Part shown: in pieces, positions 62,027 to 64,000 of the stretch
Numbering within the stretch: position 1 is the stretch's first letter
How the letters are laid out: each line of letters starts with the position of its first letter
Assembly: GCF_965215815.1 (NCBI RefSeq)
Contig: NZ_CBDCEO010000013.1
Coordinates: forward strand, 2,108,001 to 2,172,000
Direction: 5' to 3'
DNA from: Poriferisodalis sp965215815
GTDB lineage: Bacteria; Actinomycetota; Acidimicrobiia; Acidimicrobiales; Poriferisodalaceae
DNA: 64,000 nt
Program-made: the position numbers and the translations under genes
The notes under the pieces: model-generated
What the model was told of the DNA's origin: nothing
The model's database searches: none
What the model saw: only the letters and a program-made list of their open reading frames with translations

Positions 62027-64000
62027 GTGGGCACTGCCGCTGACGATCCACCGACGCGCTGGCGACTTGAGCGCGCCGGGATCATCAACGTCTATCAGTA
62101 CGGCGACGAGGTGCTCGACTTTGCCGGCGGTCGGCTGCTGCTGCGAGGCGTGAACGGCTCGGGCAAGTCGACCGCGATGAACATGCTGCTGCCGTTCCTG
62201 CTGACGGCTCGCCAGCGCAACATCGACGCTGCCCGCGATCAGAGCGGCTTGTTGGCGTCATGGATGCTCGGCGGACGCGACGACTCCCAGCCTGTGGGTT
62301 ACCTGTGGATCGAGTTTCGGTGCGGCGACGCGTTCTTCGTCTGCGGCTGTGGCATCAAGGCGAACCGGGCGGCCAACAATGTCGTGACGTGGTGGTTCGC
62401 AACCTCGAAGCGCCCGGGCATCGACATCGATCTCGTCGTCGACGGTGTTCCGCTGTCAGCCGAGGTGCTGCGCGACAAGCTCGACGGCGACCCGGTGTTT
62501 GCCGAGCGCGATCGGCGGGAATACCGGCGCCACATTGAACAGCACCTGTTCGGCGGCGTCAGCCTGGACCAGCACATCCGGCTCCTCGACAAGGTCCGCA
62601 ACCCGCGAGTCGGCGACCGGATTGATGTCGATCTGCCGCTCGATCTCGCCGATGCGCTGCCGCAGCTCTCTGAACAGGCACTCACCGACGCAGCGGCACC
62701 GCTCGACGACCTCGAAGATCACCGCCGCAACGTCGCCGAACTCGAACGGACGGTGTCCGCGGTCGGCGGGCTGCTCGATCGTTACCGCTCGTACTGCGCG
62801 AGCGACCTGCGCCAGCGAGCAGCGCAGGGGCGGCGCCAGCTCGACGAAGCCCAGCGCTTTCGTCGCGACGAGGCAGCTGCGCGCAAAGCCGTCGACGCCG
62901 CTGAAGTCGAGGTGGTGCGGTTTGAGGCCCAGATTGCAGACGAGCAGCGCGGCACCGAGCGGCTGCGCAGCCAGATCTCGGCGATCGAGGAGTCGAGTGC
63001 CTACCAGGAAGGGCGCCAGCTCGACGGCGTGCGCGATCTCGTCACCAATCTCAGTCGGCAGCATGGTGAAGCGCAACGCAGTTTCGAGGGTGCCGAGGAA
63101 CGTGTGCGGCGCGCGGTTGAGGACCTCATCGGTGCCGTCGGCCGAAGCGAAGGCGATCTCAACAAACTGAACGGAGGACTCGCACAAGCCGAGAAGATCG
63201 CGGCCCGATGCGGCCTTGCCGAACGTCCGCCCACCGCGCTGGTCTTTGAGCGCCACCGGCTCGAAGACCTCGACATCGCCGTCCCTGAGTCGTTCGATGC
63301 CACCCCTGCCAAGCGTCGTCTTGATGCATCCGCGGCTGCGGCACAGCAGCGACGGCGTGACATCAAACAGGTCGCCGAAGCGCGCACACGGTGCGATCAG
63401 GCCGAAGGACAGTTCACCCGAGCAACCGACGCGCTTCAGGTTGCAGCCAATGCCAAGCAACGGGCCGTTGATCAGCATGCGCAGCGGCGGGCGGCGCTGG
63501 CGGCGGCCCAACGTGACTGGGCAACCCAAGTCGGGGTGTGGGCCTCGACGGCAGTGAAGTTCTGTGCGTCTGTCGGCTCGCCGTCCGATGTTGCCGCAAA
63601 GGCCTCAAGAAATGCTGAATTGCCGGGCGGCGACCAGATACCGTCAATCGCTGCTCTACGGGTGGGCCTGCTCGCCGAGTTCGACGCTGCCGTGGGGGCA
63701 CAAACGGGCACGGTCGCGCAGACCCGTCGGGCTCTTGATGACAGTCGCGACGCGGTTCGCGACCAGCAAGCTGTGCTCGACAAGCTCTTGAGTCGAGCCG
63801 AGCCTGAACCGCCTCGGCTCGACTGGCAAGTTGTCGCCGATCACTGCTTCGCGGACCTTGTCGACTTCGCGCCCGAACTGGACGCTCCCGAACGCGCCAG
63901 CGTCGAGGCAGCGCTCGAGGCGGCGGGACTGCTCGCGGCCCGGGTGGCGGCCGACGATGTGCTGGAACTTGCCAGCGGAGAACTTGTCGTCGTTGCAGCC
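62027..64000 (+). CDS. SMC-like ATPase resembling JetC/TIGR02680 (runs off the window)
   Basis: 658 codons are open from GTG 62027 to the window edge. 'WRLERAGIINVYQYGDEVL' and 'LLLRGVNGSGKSTAMNMLL' (Walker A near residue 44) are followed by a long Ala/Arg/Glu-rich coiled coil. This is the form of the large TIGR02680 proteins, the SMC subunit in one Wadjet (JetABCD) type that restricts plasmids. Walker B and the signature motif would lie beyond 64000. No JetA or JetB gene precedes it here; the preceding gene is a PIG-L deacetylase. Confidence 0.75.
   Translation, partial: MGTAADDPPTRWRLERAGIINVYQYGDEVLDFAGGRLLLRGVNGSGKSTAMNMLLPFLLTARQRNIDAARDQSGLLASWMLGGRDDSQPVGYLWIEFRCGDAFFVCGCGIKANRAANNVVTWWFATSKRPGIDIDLVVDGVPLSAEVLRDKLDGDPVFAERDRREYRRHIEQHLFGGVSLDQHIRLLDKVRNPRVGDRIDVDLPLDLADALPQLSEQALTDAAAPLDDLEDHRRNVAELERTVSAVGGLLDRYRSYCASDLRQRAAQGRRQLDEAQRFRRDEAAARKAVDAAEVEVVRFEAQIADEQRGTERLRSQISAIEESSAYQEGRQLDGVRDLVTNLSRQHGEAQRSFEGAEERVRRAVEDLIGAVGRSEGDLNKLNGGLAQAEKIAARCGLAERPPTALVFERHRLEDLDIAVPESFDATPAKRRLDASAAAAQQRRRDIKQVAEARTRCDQAEGQFTRATDALQVAANAKQRAVDQHAQRRAALAAAQRDWATQVGVWASTAVKFCASVGSPSDVAAKASRNAELPGGDQIPSIAALRVGLLAEFDAAVGAQTGTVAQTRRALDDSRDAVRDQQAVLDKLLSRAEPEPPRLDWQVVADHCFADLVDFAPELDAPERASVEAALEAAGLLAARVAADDVLELASGELVVVAA

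Overview
The window looks like chromosome of a high-G+C actinobacterium. The evidence is mycothiol biosynthesis (an MshC-type ligase and a PIG-L deacetylase of the MshB/Mca type), frequent GTG starts, tight ATGA gene overlaps and a strongly G/C-rich codon third position. An acidimicrobial-type host is a guess only; nothing here fixes the genus.

Layout. 1-4.7 kb (minus strand): a cobalt-type nitrile hydratase operon (beta, alpha, accessory protein) running into a selenoprotein of the UGSC family with an in-frame TGA, a 375-residue protein of unknown function, a MaoC-type hydratase broken by a local duplication, and an acyl-CoA dehydrogenase cut by the window edge. 4.9-16.2 kb: housekeeping genes (deoxynucleotidase, NUDIX, dual-specificity phosphatase, two tandem paralogues of unknown function, mshC, ParA, RecB-like nuclease, enoyl-CoA hydratase, mutM, NfeD-SPFH pair). 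16.2-24.3 kb: a 1739-residue exonuclease-DinG-RecQ fusion, a UvrD-like helicase and a RES/Xre toxin-antitoxin pair, which resembles a defence locus. 24.7-31.9 kb: a P1-family peptidase, an acyl-CoA dehydrogenase, MazEF and a secreted RCC1-repeat protein with about 23 repeats.

32.3-47.3 kb is a mobile island. It holds a decayed IS1380 element, a decayed IS3-like element, a compact five-gene cassette of visibly lower G+C (HIT protein, CMP-kinase-like, ThiL-like, membrane GAF protein, methyltransferase), an intact IS3-like element, an IS3 fragment, a decayed Tn554-type three-recombinase transposon, a frameshifted enoyl-CoA hydratase and an intact ISL3 element with an 8-bp target duplication. The five-gene cassette is the best candidate for an undescribed system. 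47.3-52.1 kb: an aminotransferase, cobO and a BtuFCD-type importer behind a cobalamin riboswitch. 52.1-62 kb: pncB, peroxiredoxin, a NAD-kinase-like protein, thiD, a B12-dependent mutase with isobutyryl-CoA mutase signature residues, a lipoprotein, an AcuI-like reductase, an NfuA-like Fe-S protein and a PIG-L deacetylase. The window ends inside an SMC-like ATPase resembling JetC/TIGR02680 of Wadjet systems.

Themes: cobalt and B12 use (Co-type nitrile hydratase, B12 uptake and adenosylation, B12 mutase), mycothiol and selenium chemistry, and many short tandem duplications (about 28-33 bp, and 72 bp in maoC). No tRNA, rRNA or CRISPR array was seen.
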